DNA from: JAGVLN01 sp964515755
GTDB taxonomy: Bacteria; Pseudomonadota; Alphaproteobacteria; Rickettsiales; JABSSG01
Assembly: GCA_964515755.1 (NCBI GenBank)
Contig: CAZEVK010000011.1
Location: 1-39,839, forward strand
Length of the DNA stretch: 39,839 nucleotides
Direction of reading: 5' to 3'
Of this stretch, positions 30,254 to 38,513 are shown piece after piece. Position 1 is the first letter of the stretch. The number at the start of each line of letters is the position of its first letter. The translations under genes were made by a program, and so were the position numbers. The notes beneath the pieces are model-generated. The model was not told the DNA's origin and made no database searches. It worked only from the letters and a program-made list of their open reading frames with translations.

Positions 30254-30709
30254 CTCTTCGTCTTCTGATGTCGTTTCAACATCATTAGAATCATTATCAC
30301 CCGTTTCGTCATCAGTGTCACCCCGTAAGGTCTGAACTGCCGCTTCGATCTTAGCTAGGCGGGCCGGTCCGATACCTTCAATAAGGTCGAACTCGGTTTC
30401 AGGATCCAGGAGTTCAGTAAGCGTTGTTACGCCACCGTCGATAAGCAACTGTCGTTCTGGAAAGTCTGCTGGGATCTCATCCGAGGTCTCGTCTTCGACT
30501 TCGTCATCTTCGACTTCAACTTGCGTGGTTGGGAGCGCCGCAGTAACGCGCGCTGCAATACCAACAGAGGCCGGAGCCTCGACTTCAATCTCTTCTGCGC
30601 GACCCTCCGCGATCAGTTCTGCGCCGGTCTTGGGATCGATGTCACGTTCACCGTCAGCCCACATTCTACCGCCAGCACCAATAAATCTCTTATAGATGTA
30701 AATCCGCAT
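30251..30709 (-). CDS. Acidic protein with helix-hairpin-helix-like segment
   Basis: A 152-residue, strongly acidic protein, MRIYIYKRFIGAGGRMWADG. Residues about 85-128 read PERQLLIDGGVTTLTELL and then FDLIEGIGPARLAKIEAAV, which has the GIGPARLAKI pattern of a helix-hairpin-helix. Acidic linkers flank it. As the first gene after the major capsid protein it may be a head-completion protein; the hairpin could contact DNA or protein. Not assigned. Confidence 0.7.
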   Translation of the reverse strand: MRIYIYKRFIGAGGRMWADGERDIDPKTGAELIAEGRAEEIEVEAPASVGIAARVTAALPTTQVEVEDDEVEDETSDEIPADFPERQLLIDGGVTTLTELLDPETEFDLIEGIGPARLAKIEAAVQTLRGDTDDETGDNDSNDVETTSEDEE

Positions 30710-30731
30710 TGTCGTCTCCTCTGAGAGTAAA

Positions 30732-30772
30732 AAGAAAAGGGGTGGAGAGTCTGAGTTGGTCTCAGACTCTCC
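30732..30772 (-). terminator. Strong terminator after the major capsid gene
   Basis: In the minus transcript a perfect 12-base-pair stem, GGAGAGTCTGAG with CTCAGACTCTCC (30744-30772), 5-base loop, is followed by ACCCCTTTTCTTTTT. It starts 8 bases after the capsid stop, keeping capsid mRNA in excess over the connector genes. Confidence 0.9.
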
Positions 30773-30779
30773 AGTGTGG

Positions 30780-31913
30780 TTAGATGTCCGTGGTACCGAT
30801 TACGATACGCTCCGGAGCTTGGATGACGGGAATGAAGTTGCTGACGCCATCGGCAGACAAGCTCCAAGGCTTATCCTGCGGAACGTACAGACGACTCCAT
30901 CGACCTGGCAGACCACCACCTTCCGTGGTTGGCGCAACGTGACCATAGCCCATGAGGACAGGACTCTCGATCATCGGATCAGGTGTACTACCGTCACCGA
31001 CAACAAACACGTTTACCGACGAATCGATTCGCTCGCCGATCCACATCACCGCTCCAATCGGACAGAAAGGAACCTTCACGGTGTGACCCGGGTTGGTGAG
31101 ATCCATGATCTCTCCTTCCTTGTTGTATGCGATGATGGTGATCATGTCGCGTGGGTCTGCCGAAAGAACGGAGTTACCACCGCGCGAAACGATACGCTGG
31201 AACATGAACTGGTTGGTTGCTGGGTCGGCACTGACGAACTGAAGCTGGTTGACCTCGGCGTTAGCCATGATCGCTTTCAGTGTCGTTGGGTGCATGACAC
31301 ATGCCGAGACTTTCCAGCCGAGGATTTCCTGAGCTGAGTAGTAGTCAGTCCACCACTTGGACGTTGAACCACCATACTTGTCGTTTCCTGTCCTTGCGGT
31401 CAAGAAGTTATCAGTTGGGAACCCGTAATCCGCGGTGAGCGACTTACCGTTGAAAGTCCAGTCGAGTGCGCCCGTGAACAGGGCCTGACCTTTCAGCCAT
31501 TCCTCACGATCGAGGATAGCCTGAACGATGACCTTGTTGACGAAGTTGATACCCGTCTGCTGGATGGCCATATCCGTGCTCTGGGTCTGTGCCGTCAGTC
31601 TAAGCAGAAGGTTCTGCAACTGGCGGAGGAACTGCTCTGGGAGGTCACTTGTTACGGTGATCTTACCCGTCTTGCCGTTCATCTCACTGACTTCAGAAGC
31701 ACCGCCTGGCGCGTACTTACTGTCCATGCCGGATAGACCAGCCATCGTTGTCCGAATAGTCATGGTGCTATTCGACACATCATACGTGTCCATGTTGATA
31801 CTCGGAAGTATCGCGTTGAACAAATAATCTGCGGGCGGTCTTGCCTGGTTCGCGAGTTCGAAAATCGTGGACTGTTCCAGATTGTCAATCGCTTCTCTCA
31901 GATCAAAATCCAT
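30780..31913 (-). CDS. Major capsid protein (gpE-like family)
   Basis: A 377-residue protein. The sequence has the pattern of lambda gpE-type capsid proteins: early ADYLFNAILPSINMDTY, DSKYAPGGASEVSEMNGKTG (about 65-85, scaffold-proximal loop), then LPEQFLRQLQNLLLRLTAQT (long helix), and a C-terminal region with TVKVPFCPIGAVMWIGER. It follows scaffold and decoration-like genes and is followed by a strong terminator, as expected for the most abundant virion protein. Site AGGAG. Confidence 0.9.
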   Translation of the reverse strand: MDFDLREAIDNLEQSTIFELANQARPPADYLFNAILPSINMDTYDVSNSTMTIRTTMAGLSGMDSKYAPGGASEVSEMNGKTGKITVTSDLPEQFLRQLQNLLLRLTAQTQSTDMAIQQTGINFVNKVIVQAILDREEWLKGQALFTGALDWTFNGKSLTADYGFPTDNFLTARTGNDKYGGSTSKWWTDYYSAQEILGWKVSACVMHPTTLKAIMANAEVNQLQFVSADPATNQFMFQRIVSRGGNSVLSADPRDMITIIAYNKEGEIMDLTNPGHTVKVPFCPIGAVMWIGERIDSSVNVFVVGDGSTPDPMIESPVLMGYGHVAPTTEGGGLPGRWSRLYVPQDKPWSLSADGVSNFIPVIQAPERIVIGTTDI

Positions 31914-31991
31914 ATTCTTCTCCTACTAATTTAATAATGAATTCTGATCTCGCCAAGACCAGACTTTGAAATGATCCCCAATGGGACCGCC

Positions 31992-32882
31992 TTACGAATT
32001 CGTGTTATCCGAATACTGGCTCATCATCCAGTAACCGCCGTTGGCACGAGCCTCGGTAACGTAACCACTTGGTGACACCTTAGGTGAACCAGAAGCTTCC
32101 GGAAGAAGGTTCTCATACACCGAGGCAGCTGCGATGACGCCGTAGCCTGTAGCTGCATCCGTTGGGCTTTCTTCATTAGCGAAGGTCGCCAACAGATACT
32201 TTGCCGTTTCGGATCCTGGACGCACAGCACGAGGAACGATGCGACCGTCAGCCAGTTCACACATCCACGTACCTGGCTTGACCTGACGACCGCTGAGGCC
32301 GGTACCGAGGTACGCGACATCACCGTCATTGATCCAGCCATCCAAAGCTTCAACCGTGATCGAAGTGTCTCCGATCTCTGCTCCGGTATCTGTGACACGA
32401 GCAAAGATTCGCTGCGCGGGCAGTGTTGCTGTATCGGCTGATTCCCAAGCAACTTCGAGGGCTTCGACGGTCAAGCTGGTAGCACCGAGGGCTGCATCAG
32501 CAGTCAGCTTCATGAACTCACCCGCACCCGAGTATAGGATTGCTCCTGAACGGATAGGGGCTGTTAGTGCAGTGACGCCGATCGCCGTCTGACCGATAGC
32601 TTCGTTACCGGAAAGGGTGACTGTGATCGCCGGACGGAGACCAAAATCAAGAACCTCACCTTGAGCGATGGCACGCGTGAGCGCGACAACTGTTAACGTA
32701 GTGTCGTCGATATCGGCATCAGCCGTGACTTCAATCACGACTGGATCGTGTGAGTACCGCGAGTCGAGGTATTCCCAAGCGATCTGGTGACCTGTATCGA
32801 TGACCACTGCGTCTTCGTCTACCAGGAACGGAGGCCGACTGTTGTACGACCGTGTTCTGGAAAATGCAATGTTATTGGACAT
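31992..32882 (-). CDS. Decoration-like head protein with beta repeats
   Basis: A 296-residue protein. Residues about 45-190 contain a repeated unit of about 30-40 residues around an I-G-x-T-S/T-L-T-V-x-A-L core (DDTTLTVVALT, GQTAIGVTALT, GATSLTVEAL, GDTSITVEAL). The C-terminal part is unrelated, ending YWMMSQYSDNTNS. Lying between scaffold and major capsid genes, the place of lambda gpD, it is a good candidate for a capsid decoration protein; the repeats may form surface beta domains. Confidence 0.65.
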   Translation of the reverse strand: MSNNIAFSRTRSYNSRPPFLVDEDAVVIDTGHQIAWEYLDSRYSHDPVVIEVTADADIDDTTLTVVALTRAIAQGEVLDFGLRPAITVTLSGNEAIGQTAIGVTALTAPIRSGAILYSGAGEFMKLTADAALGATSLTVEALEVAWESADTATLPAQRIFARVTDTGAEIGDTSITVEALDGWINDGDVAYLGTGLSGRQVKPGTWMCELADGRIVPRAVRPGSETAKYLLATFANEESPTDAATGYGVIAAASVYENLLPEASGSPKVSPSGYVTEARANGGYWMMSQYSDNTNS

Positions 32883-32915
32883 AATCTATCTCTCTCCTTA
32901 AAAGATCGCATTGGG

Positions 32916-33770
32916 TTACCCGACTTTAACCATACCCGCAGCCGCTAGGGGCTTTGCGAATGGACTAGGCCGCGCATCTCTTTGCTTGTTGAATGTATCG
33001 ATGGGCCTTTCCTTTACAGGGCCGCCCGCTGGAGCCGTTTGCGTGCTACCAAGATCGGGGAGCCTTACCCCTTTAACTGGCGCTTGCGCTGTTGGCGCTG
33101 TGACTTTCTTACCATCTGCTGCGGTTACTAACGCCGCATACTTCCAGTCTGGAAGACTTTCCTTCGCAAAAGGAAGAAGCTCTTTCTCGGACACTTCGAC
33201 CTTACCGTTCTTCTCCTCTTCGATTCGAACGAACGGAATCTCGACGGTCGTCTTAAGCCCCTTCGCGTCCGTCTGTTCTACAGACTTGGTGAAGAACTTG
33301 AGATTTGGATTTCCCAGGGCCCAGTCGGATAATACTTCCGAATTGATCCCGGTAAGGGTTCCGGCTACCTTGTTGAGGGCTTCAGTGATCTCAAATCGCT
33401 GAGCTTTATCTAAGGCATCCTTCGCCGCGGCCAACTGAGTCTCGAGCTCCGCAGGAGTCCCGAGTTTTGCATACTTGTCGAATAGGTCGGAATCTTCTTT
33501 TGAAAGAACCTTGTGTCCCGGAATGTCTACCACGGCGAGCTTGTTCTCTAGGTCATTGACCTGGGTCTCTAGCTCCTTGATCCTGACGTTCCGAGTCTTC
33601 ACCTGGCCGACCGCTTTCTGCTCATTCGCAGCCAAAGCTGAATTGAACAACGGTCCGACACCTGGAATTGCTGTAGGCTTAAGTTGCCATTTACCCCCGA
33701 CCTGCTCGAATTCTTCGCGCAGAGCTTCAGGGATAGCATCTAAGCTGGCATATGTCGCCTCACAAATCAT
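32916..33770 (-). CDS. Scaffolding protein
   Basis: A 284-residue protein, predicted helical, with a central coiled coil (about 50-130, RIKELETQVNDLENKLAV) and a Pro/Ala-rich, basic C-terminal part (about 235-284). This layout, and the position just before the capsid genes, fits a scaffold guiding procapsid assembly. The protein starts MICEATYASLDAIPEALRE, like scaffold proteins of many siphophages. AAAGGAG site; it is the first gene behind the promoter at 33925-33953. Confidence 0.82.
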   Translation of the reverse strand: MICEATYASLDAIPEALREEFEQVGGKWQLKPTAIPGVGPLFNSALAANEQKAVGQVKTRNVRIKELETQVNDLENKLAVVDIPGHKVLSKEDSDLFDKYAKLGTPAELETQLAAAKDALDKAQRFEITEALNKVAGTLTGINSEVLSDWALGNPNLKFFTKSVEQTDAKGLKTTVEIPFVRIEEEKNGKVEVSEKELLPFAKESLPDWKYAALVTAADGKKVTAPTAQAPVKGVRLPDLGSTQTAPAGGPVKERPIDTFNKQRDARPSPFAKPLAAAGMVKVG

Positions 33771-34003
33771 AATAAGTCTCCTTTCTGTTTGAGGTGTTCG
33801 CTAAACAACTTGTGGAAAGGTCAACAGAAAATACAAAGCCCGTTTTAAGCCTCGAATTTCTCTGCGCCACAGAGCTAACGAGTTGAAGTTAAAAGATCGA
33901 AGGGAATCCCCGATGCTTTAGGCCATTATAACGCATCCTAGAGTTCGTGTCAACGGGAAAATGGTTAATAACTCATTTATTTTCGAATTATTTTCAAGCA
34001 CAA
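33771..34003 (-). promoter_or_regulatory. Long leader of the capsid operon
   Basis: About 230 bases without a gene between the secreted-peptide gene's terminator and the scaffold start. It holds the promoter at 33925-33953 and, after it, a 5' untranslated region of about 145 bases. No clear hairpin of attenuator type or small gene is seen there. Confidence 0.5.
33925..33953 (-). promoter_or_regulatory. Strong sigma70-type promoter of the capsid operon
   Basis: Minus strand: TTGACA (33948-33953), a 17-base spacer, TATAAT (33925-33930), both boxes perfect. It faces the scaffold, decoration-like and major capsid genes. It lacks the AATACCGGG element of the early promoters. Confidence 0.88.
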
Positions 34004-34029
34004 AAAAGGACTCATTTCTGAGTCCTTTT
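34004..34029. terminator. Bidirectional terminator
   Basis: An 11-base-pair perfect stem (AAAAGGACTCA, TTTC loop, TGAGTCCTTTT) flanked by A-runs on one side and T-runs on the other. It ends the transcript through the secreted-peptide gene before the capsid operon promoter. Confidence 0.85.
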
Positions 34030-34064
34030 CTTTAGCAATCCCTTGCTTGATGTGATCTATGCTT

Positions 34065-34376
34065 TTACCACGACGGAGGCCTACCGGGCAGTGTCAAGTG
34101 AGCCTCGCTGATCCCGGGTTGATCATGGTTAACAGCTTCACGGGAAATCTCGGCCGTACTGGTCGGCACAACTCCGGTTGCTGTATATTCTTGTTCACGG
34201 ACCGTAGAGACGGCTGTGAGATCGATCGACGTCGCCGAAGTGTCCGACGGAGTAACAGCTGTGACCTTCGACTTTCCATCTACGGGCGCGGCCGAGGTTT
34301 TCGGGATCGCGTAAGTGATGAAACAGAGGGCGATGAGCATTACTGCAAGAACTGGTCTTAGGAAAGTTTTTTTCAT
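34065..34376 (-). CDS. Small secreted protein
   Basis: A 103-residue protein with a classical signal peptide: MKKTFLRPVLAVMLIALCFI followed by TYAIPKTSA and probable cleavage before APVDG. There is no lipobox. The mature part is short, polar, Thr/Ser-rich and probably disordered. The site is AAGGAG. An exported protein between a tRNA and the scaffold gene is unusual; a periplasmic or surface role such as blocking superinfection is possible but not shown. Confidence 0.72.
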   Translation of the reverse strand: MKKTFLRPVLAVMLIALCFITYAIPKTSAAPVDGKSKVTAVTPSDTSATSIDLTAVSTVREQEYTATGVVPTSTAEISREAVNHDQPGISEAHLTLPGRPPSW

Positions 34377-34416
34377 GCGTTCTCCTTGCGTGATTTAATT
34401 GGCCTGTGAAAATACC

Positions 34417-34502
34417 TACGTTAGGTTGGACTCGAACCAACGACTCCCGGACTATCCGTTCGGATTAACAATCCGATGCTCTACCCACTGAGCTACTAAC
34501 GC
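34417..34502 (-). tRNA. tRNA-Asn (GTT) with an unusually long variable region
   Basis: The minus strand folds as a cloverleaf: acceptor GCGTTAG/CTAACGT (one G-U pair), D arm GCTC/GAGC, anticodon stem TCGGA/TCCGA with loop TTGTTAA (anticodon GTT), T arm GTTGG/CCAAC with loop TTCGAGT. The variable region is 18 bases and holds its own hairpin CGGA-TAG-TCCG, where tRNA-Asn normally has about five. Discriminator A; no CCA is encoded. It lies between two minus-strand genes and would be processed from their transcript. Confidence 0.85.
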
Positions 34503-34513
34503 AGATGTTGAAC

Positions 34514-34543
34514 GTGTGACTCCGGAGGTACTCGGAGTCACAC
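34514..34543. other. Perfect hairpin upstream of the tRNA
   Basis: GTGTGACTCCG and CGGAGTCACAC pair perfectly over 11 bases around an 8-base loop, 11 bases before the tRNA. On the minus strand no U-tract follows, so it may be a processing signal; on the plus strand TTTGTT follows. Further up, TAAGGTAC (34551-34558) and GTACCTTA (34610-34617) can also pair. No gene lies in 34503-34624. Confidence 0.45.
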
Positions 34544-34624
34544 TTTGTTATAAGGTACTAGGGTTACAGGACTGGATACTCACCACTGTAGATTTCAAAC
34601 GTTTCTTTCGTACCTTAAACAGTC

Positions 34625-34972
34625 TTACGCGCCTTCCTCGATCGGCGTGACGACGCTCTCACCTGGAATATCCGGCGTGGTGTGCTCGGCAACCTTATCC
34701 GCCTTTGCGGCCGCCTTCTCTTCCTTGGTCTGCTTCGGCGCTTTCGGTTCCTTCGGAGCCTTCGGAGCTTTCTCTGGCTTCGGCGGAGGTGGAATGATCA
34801 GGTTGCGGATCGTCATGTAGGCCGACCGACGCGCGTTGTGATAATTGCTTTTCTTCGGCAGGCCGTTAATGGCTGCAACCTCTGCATCGATGAAATCGAC
34901 GAGGGCCTGAAGATCTGAGGTGAGCTCTGGCTGAGCCGGAACGGTGGTGTTGGTTTCGTTTACTTCTGACAT
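34625..34972 (-). CDS. Hypothetical protein with lysine-proline-rich tail
   Basis: A 115-residue protein. The first 60 residues form a helical domain (LQALVDFIDAEVAAINGLPK). The second half is a low-complexity, Pro/Lys/Ala-rich stretch with repeats of K-A-P-K-E/A-P (EKAPKAPKEPKAPKQTKEEK) and an acidic end. Site GGGAG; first gene after the promoter at 35020-35048. Function unknown; the tail could bind DNA or the capsid interior. Confidence 0.72.
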   Translation of the reverse strand: MSEVNETNTTVPAQPELTSDLQALVDFIDAEVAAINGLPKKSNYHNARRSAYMTIRNLIIPPPPKPEKAPKAPKEPKAPKQTKEEKAAAKADKVAEHTTPDIPGESVVTPIEEGA

Positions 34973-35019
34973 ACTAAAAGTCTCCCGTTAAATTTTGATT
35001 CGCCTTTCGACGTAAGAAC

Positions 35020-35048
35020 ATTATATGGTACCTTTCCACAGAAGGCAA
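35020..35048 (-). promoter_or_regulatory. Promoter with perfect -10
   Basis: Minus strand: TTGCCT (35043-35048), a 17-base spacer, TATAAT (35020-35025). It lies between the minor head protein and the 34625-34972 gene and should also transcribe the tRNA and secreted peptide. Confidence 0.6.
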
Positions 35049-35052
35049 CCCA

Positions 35053-35784
35053 TTATCTGTAAATAATGTAGCATTTGCACCATTGTTTGCAAGTTCTCAG
35101 TCCTATAGGTGTCATTTCGCGGATCGGCATCCATCCTTTCCGATTGAGCTCTAGGCAGCCTGGACTAAAGCCTGACGCCGTTTTCTTATCTCTGCAATGT
35201 TCTGCGATCCTTAGCATACTCTTAGCTTCGCGATATCCTGCGAGTATATGCGCTCTATGCGAAAGTATGTGGTATGTTACGAACCAGGCTCTGATATAAG
35301 ATCGACCTCGATTATTCGCAGCCTGCTCACTGGGGACTTGTTTATCTTTGATCGCTTGGGCGAACTTACCTACAGCTCTGAGATCCCGTTCAGTACGGCG
35401 CTTCAAGATCTCTGTAGCGGCTTGATCCTTCTCTGTCTTGGATAGTACAAATTCTACACCCCCCCAAGCGAGTGCGGCAAACAACAGGTGGTTCTCTTCT
35501 GTAAGCTTCTCCATGGCTGTCTGCCATTGGAGTAAGGTCCACGTCCGATCCCACAGCTTCTTATTGTACGAGATGATAGTCAGCCCTACCTTCAACTCTA
35601 CACGGGCCATCTCGCGGTTAATGAGTTCGGCCTGTACCTTCACACCTTTGATGTAGAAGTCAGCACCATCATAGGACACGTCTTTTGCCCGCTTCTCTTT
35701 GACAGCTAGAAGGATAGCAATAAGGCCGCCCATTCTCGAGGCAGCCTTATCGACGCGGTTAATAAGTTCTTCGAATTTGGTCAT
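35053..35784 (-). CDS. Minor head protein with C-terminal cysteine cluster
   Basis: A 243-residue protein beginning MTKFEELINRVDKAASRMGG, mostly helical. The C-terminal part (SHRAHILAGYREAKSMLRIA, then AEHC, GCLEL, KGWMPIREM, PIGLRTCKQWCKC) has the cysteine pattern common at the ends of phage minor capsid (head morphogenesis) proteins encoded after the portal. The start overlaps the portal stop (TAATG). It probably sits in the capsid near the portal and may be injected with DNA. Confidence 0.78.
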   Translation of the reverse strand: MTKFEELINRVDKAASRMGGLIAILLAVKEKRAKDVSYDGADFYIKGVKVQAELINREMARVELKVGLTIISYNKKLWDRTWTLLQWQTAMEKLTEENHLLFAALAWGGVEFVLSKTEKDQAATEILKRRTERDLRAVGKFAQAIKDKQVPSEQAANNRGRSYIRAWFVTYHILSHRAHILAGYREAKSMLRIAEHCRDKKTASGFSPGCLELNRKGWMPIREMTPIGLRTCKQWCKCYIIYR

Positions 35785-37595
35785 TAGGCTCCGTTAGCCG
35801 CTGCGAGATCTTGTGGTGTTGAGTTTCCTGCTGTCTCACCCGAGGCGTCTGCGATGCTGGCTAACATCTCCGCCTCGCGTTGAGCTTGTAGTTCCTGCAT
35901 CGCGGTGATCTCTGCCTCGGTGTAACCTAGGTACTTTTGAATGGTAGGTAGGTCGATGCCGACGCTGAGCATCTTGAGTCCCACGTCAAGTCGTTCACTA
36001 AACTCTTCTGTGGTCGTCTCTTTGATCGGAGTTTGCTGTTCCTGTAGGACCAACGTAGCTTCGAGCGCAGGATCATCCACACCTAGGAGTACGCGTTCAG
36101 TCTCGCGCGAGATAACACCGTCCTTGCGCATCTTCATGATGATGTCGCGCTCCGATGATGATACATTGGCGACGTGTACGCGACAGTCGAACATAATGCG
36201 ATCTGCGGGTGCTTTCTTACCAGCAAGGGTGGCCCCGAACAACATGATCAGCGTCATAAGCCAACTACCCTGTTCGTCTACCTCACTCTTGAACTTCATG
36301 ATCTTGAGGATGAAGTCGGCCAAGGCCTGAATACGGCTCTCACCGGATGCTGTTGCATCTCCTGAGATCAGGGCGTACAGCTGACCTGCCTCTTCTAGAC
36401 AAGCTGCGTATGCCATATCCTTACCATCTTTGAAAGCTGTGATCGGTGTCGGATCGCGGAACGTAACTCCAGGTGTAGCCCTCTGTATAGACCCAGTAGC
36501 TTCATCTACCGTCTCGACGCCAATGAAGTTGTTAGATACGGCACCTCCGCGTTTGATCCGCTTAGGTACATCAACCAGCTCACCGTCAGGTCCGGGAACT
36601 TTCTCAGTCTCAAGATCAACGTTGGTGAGTACCATCTCACCGAAGCCGTTGTCGACCAATGAGAAGCCCGCACATGTGAGTGCTAGGTTCAGAAGTTGGT
36701 TGTTGCGGTACAGGCCGTGTGTGATATACGGTGTTCCTTTGAACTCATTGTATGTGGTGCATTCGTCGAGCGGCATACCATCCGATAGGTTACCTGACTC
36801 TCCTAACGCCGCCAGTGAGCTCTCACCACCTCTTTCCTTGAGTGTACCCAGAAACGTCATGCCCTGGTTATCTACGAAGCTAAATTCAAGTACCCCTTCA
36901 GAATCTTTCGTCTGCCAGTCTTTACGCTGTGCGTAGGCTACGATCGAGAACTGTTCACCTTCATCGTCTAGGAGCCTACCTTGTCGAGGTGATACGAACT
37001 CCACCCGCATAGCTCGGATCGCCGACGGAATGTCAGGGAACAGGACTTGTGGTGCAGCTGTGTCTTCTATCTCCTCGATGTCGGGCTCACTAGTCCGTTT
37101 GACTGTATTAGCCTTTTTGAACTTGGTAGGTAGGAATACTCTAATGCCGCCGCGACCAAAAGCCAGGCGAGATTCAAAGGCCTTGCTCATCACGTCAGCT
37201 AGGTTCTGTCGGGTCCAGAGATCTGCCAAAGCGTCATCGATCTCCTTGACGCTTGCGTCAACCTCACCCTTATTGTTCTTAGGGCGCATTACGTCTTTGT
37301 TACCCACCCTGAACTTCCAGTTGGGAGCTTTACCGAAGAAGGCACCCGCAACACGTCCAGTACATTCCTTGATCACGTTACGGAACACAAAGCGCTTGGC
37401 GAACATCGCTGTGATGTGTGTTGCGTTTGCTCCGCTCGCAGGGGGAAGAAGACTTCCGGCCCCCGCCTGCCAGAAGTCATCGTTGTACGCTTTCAAGAGG
37501 GCCTCAGCGGTCTTGAGCTCGGTCTCCGTCAGCTCAAGTTCCTTGTTGAGGTTATCGTAGGTGAATGAGTCAAGTCGAGCTAGTGGATGTGACAT
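35784..37595 (-). CDS. Portal protein
   Basis: A 603-residue protein with portal features: an N-terminal segment with AMFAKRFVFRNVIKECTGRVAG, a middle stem-like region, and a long C-terminal helix-rich part ending with Glu/Gln-rich coiled coil (TEAEITAMQELQAQREAEML). The LYALISGDATASGESRIQAL segment matches the wing region of large portal proteins. It would form the dodecameric DNA gate. Driven by the promoter at 37630-37658; followed directly by the minor head protein gene. Confidence 0.85.
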   Translation of the reverse strand: MSHPLARLDSFTYDNLNKELELTETELKTAEALLKAYNDDFWQAGAGSLLPPASGANATHITAMFAKRFVFRNVIKECTGRVAGAFFGKAPNWKFRVGNKDVMRPKNNKGEVDASVKEIDDALADLWTRQNLADVMSKAFESRLAFGRGGIRVFLPTKFKKANTVKRTSEPDIEEIEDTAAPQVLFPDIPSAIRAMRVEFVSPRQGRLLDDEGEQFSIVAYAQRKDWQTKDSEGVLEFSFVDNQGMTFLGTLKERGGESSLAALGESGNLSDGMPLDECTTYNEFKGTPYITHGLYRNNQLLNLALTCAGFSLVDNGFGEMVLTNVDLETEKVPGPDGELVDVPKRIKRGGAVSNNFIGVETVDEATGSIQRATPGVTFRDPTPITAFKDGKDMAYAACLEEAGQLYALISGDATASGESRIQALADFILKIMKFKSEVDEQGSWLMTLIMLFGATLAGKKAPADRIMFDCRVHVANVSSSERDIIMKMRKDGVISRETERVLLGVDDPALEATLVLQEQQTPIKETTTEEFSERLDVGLKMLSVGIDLPTIQKYLGYTEAEITAMQELQAQREAEMLASIADASGETAGNSTPQDLAAANGA

Positions 37596-37629
37596 AAGGC
37601 TTTGGGGTGAATGATACCTTCAAAGCCTC

Positions 37630-37658
37630 ATTATAACACGATCCATCTAAAATGACAA
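37630..37658 (-). promoter_or_regulatory. Promoter of the portal operon
   Basis: Minus strand: TTGTCA (37653-37658), a 17-base spacer, TATAAT (37630-37635). It begins just after the stop of the upstream gene and faces the portal gene. Confidence 0.75.
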
Positions 37659-37662
37659 GCGG

Positions 37663-38163
37663 TTAATTCAGATTTGGTTTGATTATTCTCGGGCGATCCT
37701 CGAGAGCCTTTTCCATCTGAGTCAACAGCTCTTCTGCAGCCTGTGTCGACGTGAGCTTAGGTTTGTGCCCGTTACCCAGGATGCCGGGCTTGACCATCTC
37801 TGTGAGTTCGGCACTTGTAAGCTTGCGAGTCAGCCAGGCTGAGTTATCCGTATCGAACTGCGTATCGCTGTCTTCTAGGCCGCAGCCTTCGATCTCACTG
37901 TACAACATACGCATCACGGTGTTACGTTCGAAGGGTAACCACTTTGCTGGTATGCGTGTCTTCTTGGACTTGGGGATCATGACGCGGACGTTCGTAGTCC
38001 ACTTGTAATCCGTACCTTCGAGGGCCACGCAGGTTATGACGCACGCTATGCGCGACACTACCTGACTTGGAAACTTGAAGATCTTGGGCTTAGCTAGTAA
38101 AGCGCCAAGTTCGTCTTTAGATTTGATTGGGTGGGTTAATGCCCACGCTTGTCCTGGTGTCAT
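37663..38163 (-). CDS. Hypothetical protein upstream of the portal
   Basis: A 166-residue protein, MTPGQAWALTHPIKSKDELG. The N-terminal part is beta-rich (VVSRIACVITCVALEGTDYK), the C-terminus helical and basic. The ATG overlaps the previous stop (ATGA). Small terminase subunits often lie here, but there is no HTH and the sequence does not resemble one, so it is left unassigned. Confidence 0.68.
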   Translation of the reverse strand: MTPGQAWALTHPIKSKDELGALLAKPKIFKFPSQVVSRIACVITCVALEGTDYKWTTNVRVMIPKSKKTRIPAKWLPFERNTVMRMLYSEIEGCGLEDSDTQFDTDNSAWLTRKLTSAELTEMVKPGILGNGHKPKLTSTQAAEELLTQMEKALEDRPRIIKPNLN

Positions 38164-38504
38164 GATTTTGTCTCCTCCAAAGCCGCCTTGAGAGCGGTGA
38201 GTTCTTCTGTGAACTTCTTTTTAGCTACCAACTCTCCGTAAGAGACAGATACCTCTCTAAATACAAGGAATTTATCTGCCGCCGCCACCAACGCCACCGC
38301 CTTCTCACGTCGTATAGCCGCTGTGTGTTCGGCGTGGGCGTTCCAGCCAGCCGCAAAGCCAAACCATAATTCTCCGTCCGCTTGGCTCTCATTCTCAGCC
38401 TTGATTGTCCAGTTGACGGCGTTTTGATATTCCGGCGTGTGCTTAAGTTTCTGAAAAGCAATCAGCATCGGATCGTTCTGTGGTAATGGTGATTGTTGGC
38501 TCAT
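38160..38504 (-). CDS. Small helical hypothetical protein
   Basis: A 114-residue, Ala/Glu/Lys-rich protein with AGGAG 7 bases before the ATG. The middle holds FGFAAGWNAHAEHTAAIRRE, a pattern common in small phage proteins of unknown function (an F-x2-G-W-x-A-R/H-type helix). No catalytic motif. Confidence 0.7.
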   Translation of the reverse strand: MSQQSPLPQNDPMLIAFQKLKHTPEYQNAVNWTIKAENESQADGELWFGFAAGWNAHAEHTAAIRREKAVALVAAADKFLVFREVSVSYGELVAKKKFTEELTALKAALEETKS

Positions 38505-38513
38505 ATTTTTCTC

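Noticed and set aside
30756..31337. Long plus-strand open frame (193 codons) opposite the major capsid gene
   Set aside because: It mirrors the codon pattern of the capsid gene on the other strand, has no ribosome binding site or promoter, and its product is low-complexity Arg/Asp-rich.
37663..38163. Small terminase subunit
   Set aside because: The position before the portal fits, but no HTH or coiled-coil oligomerisation pattern is present.
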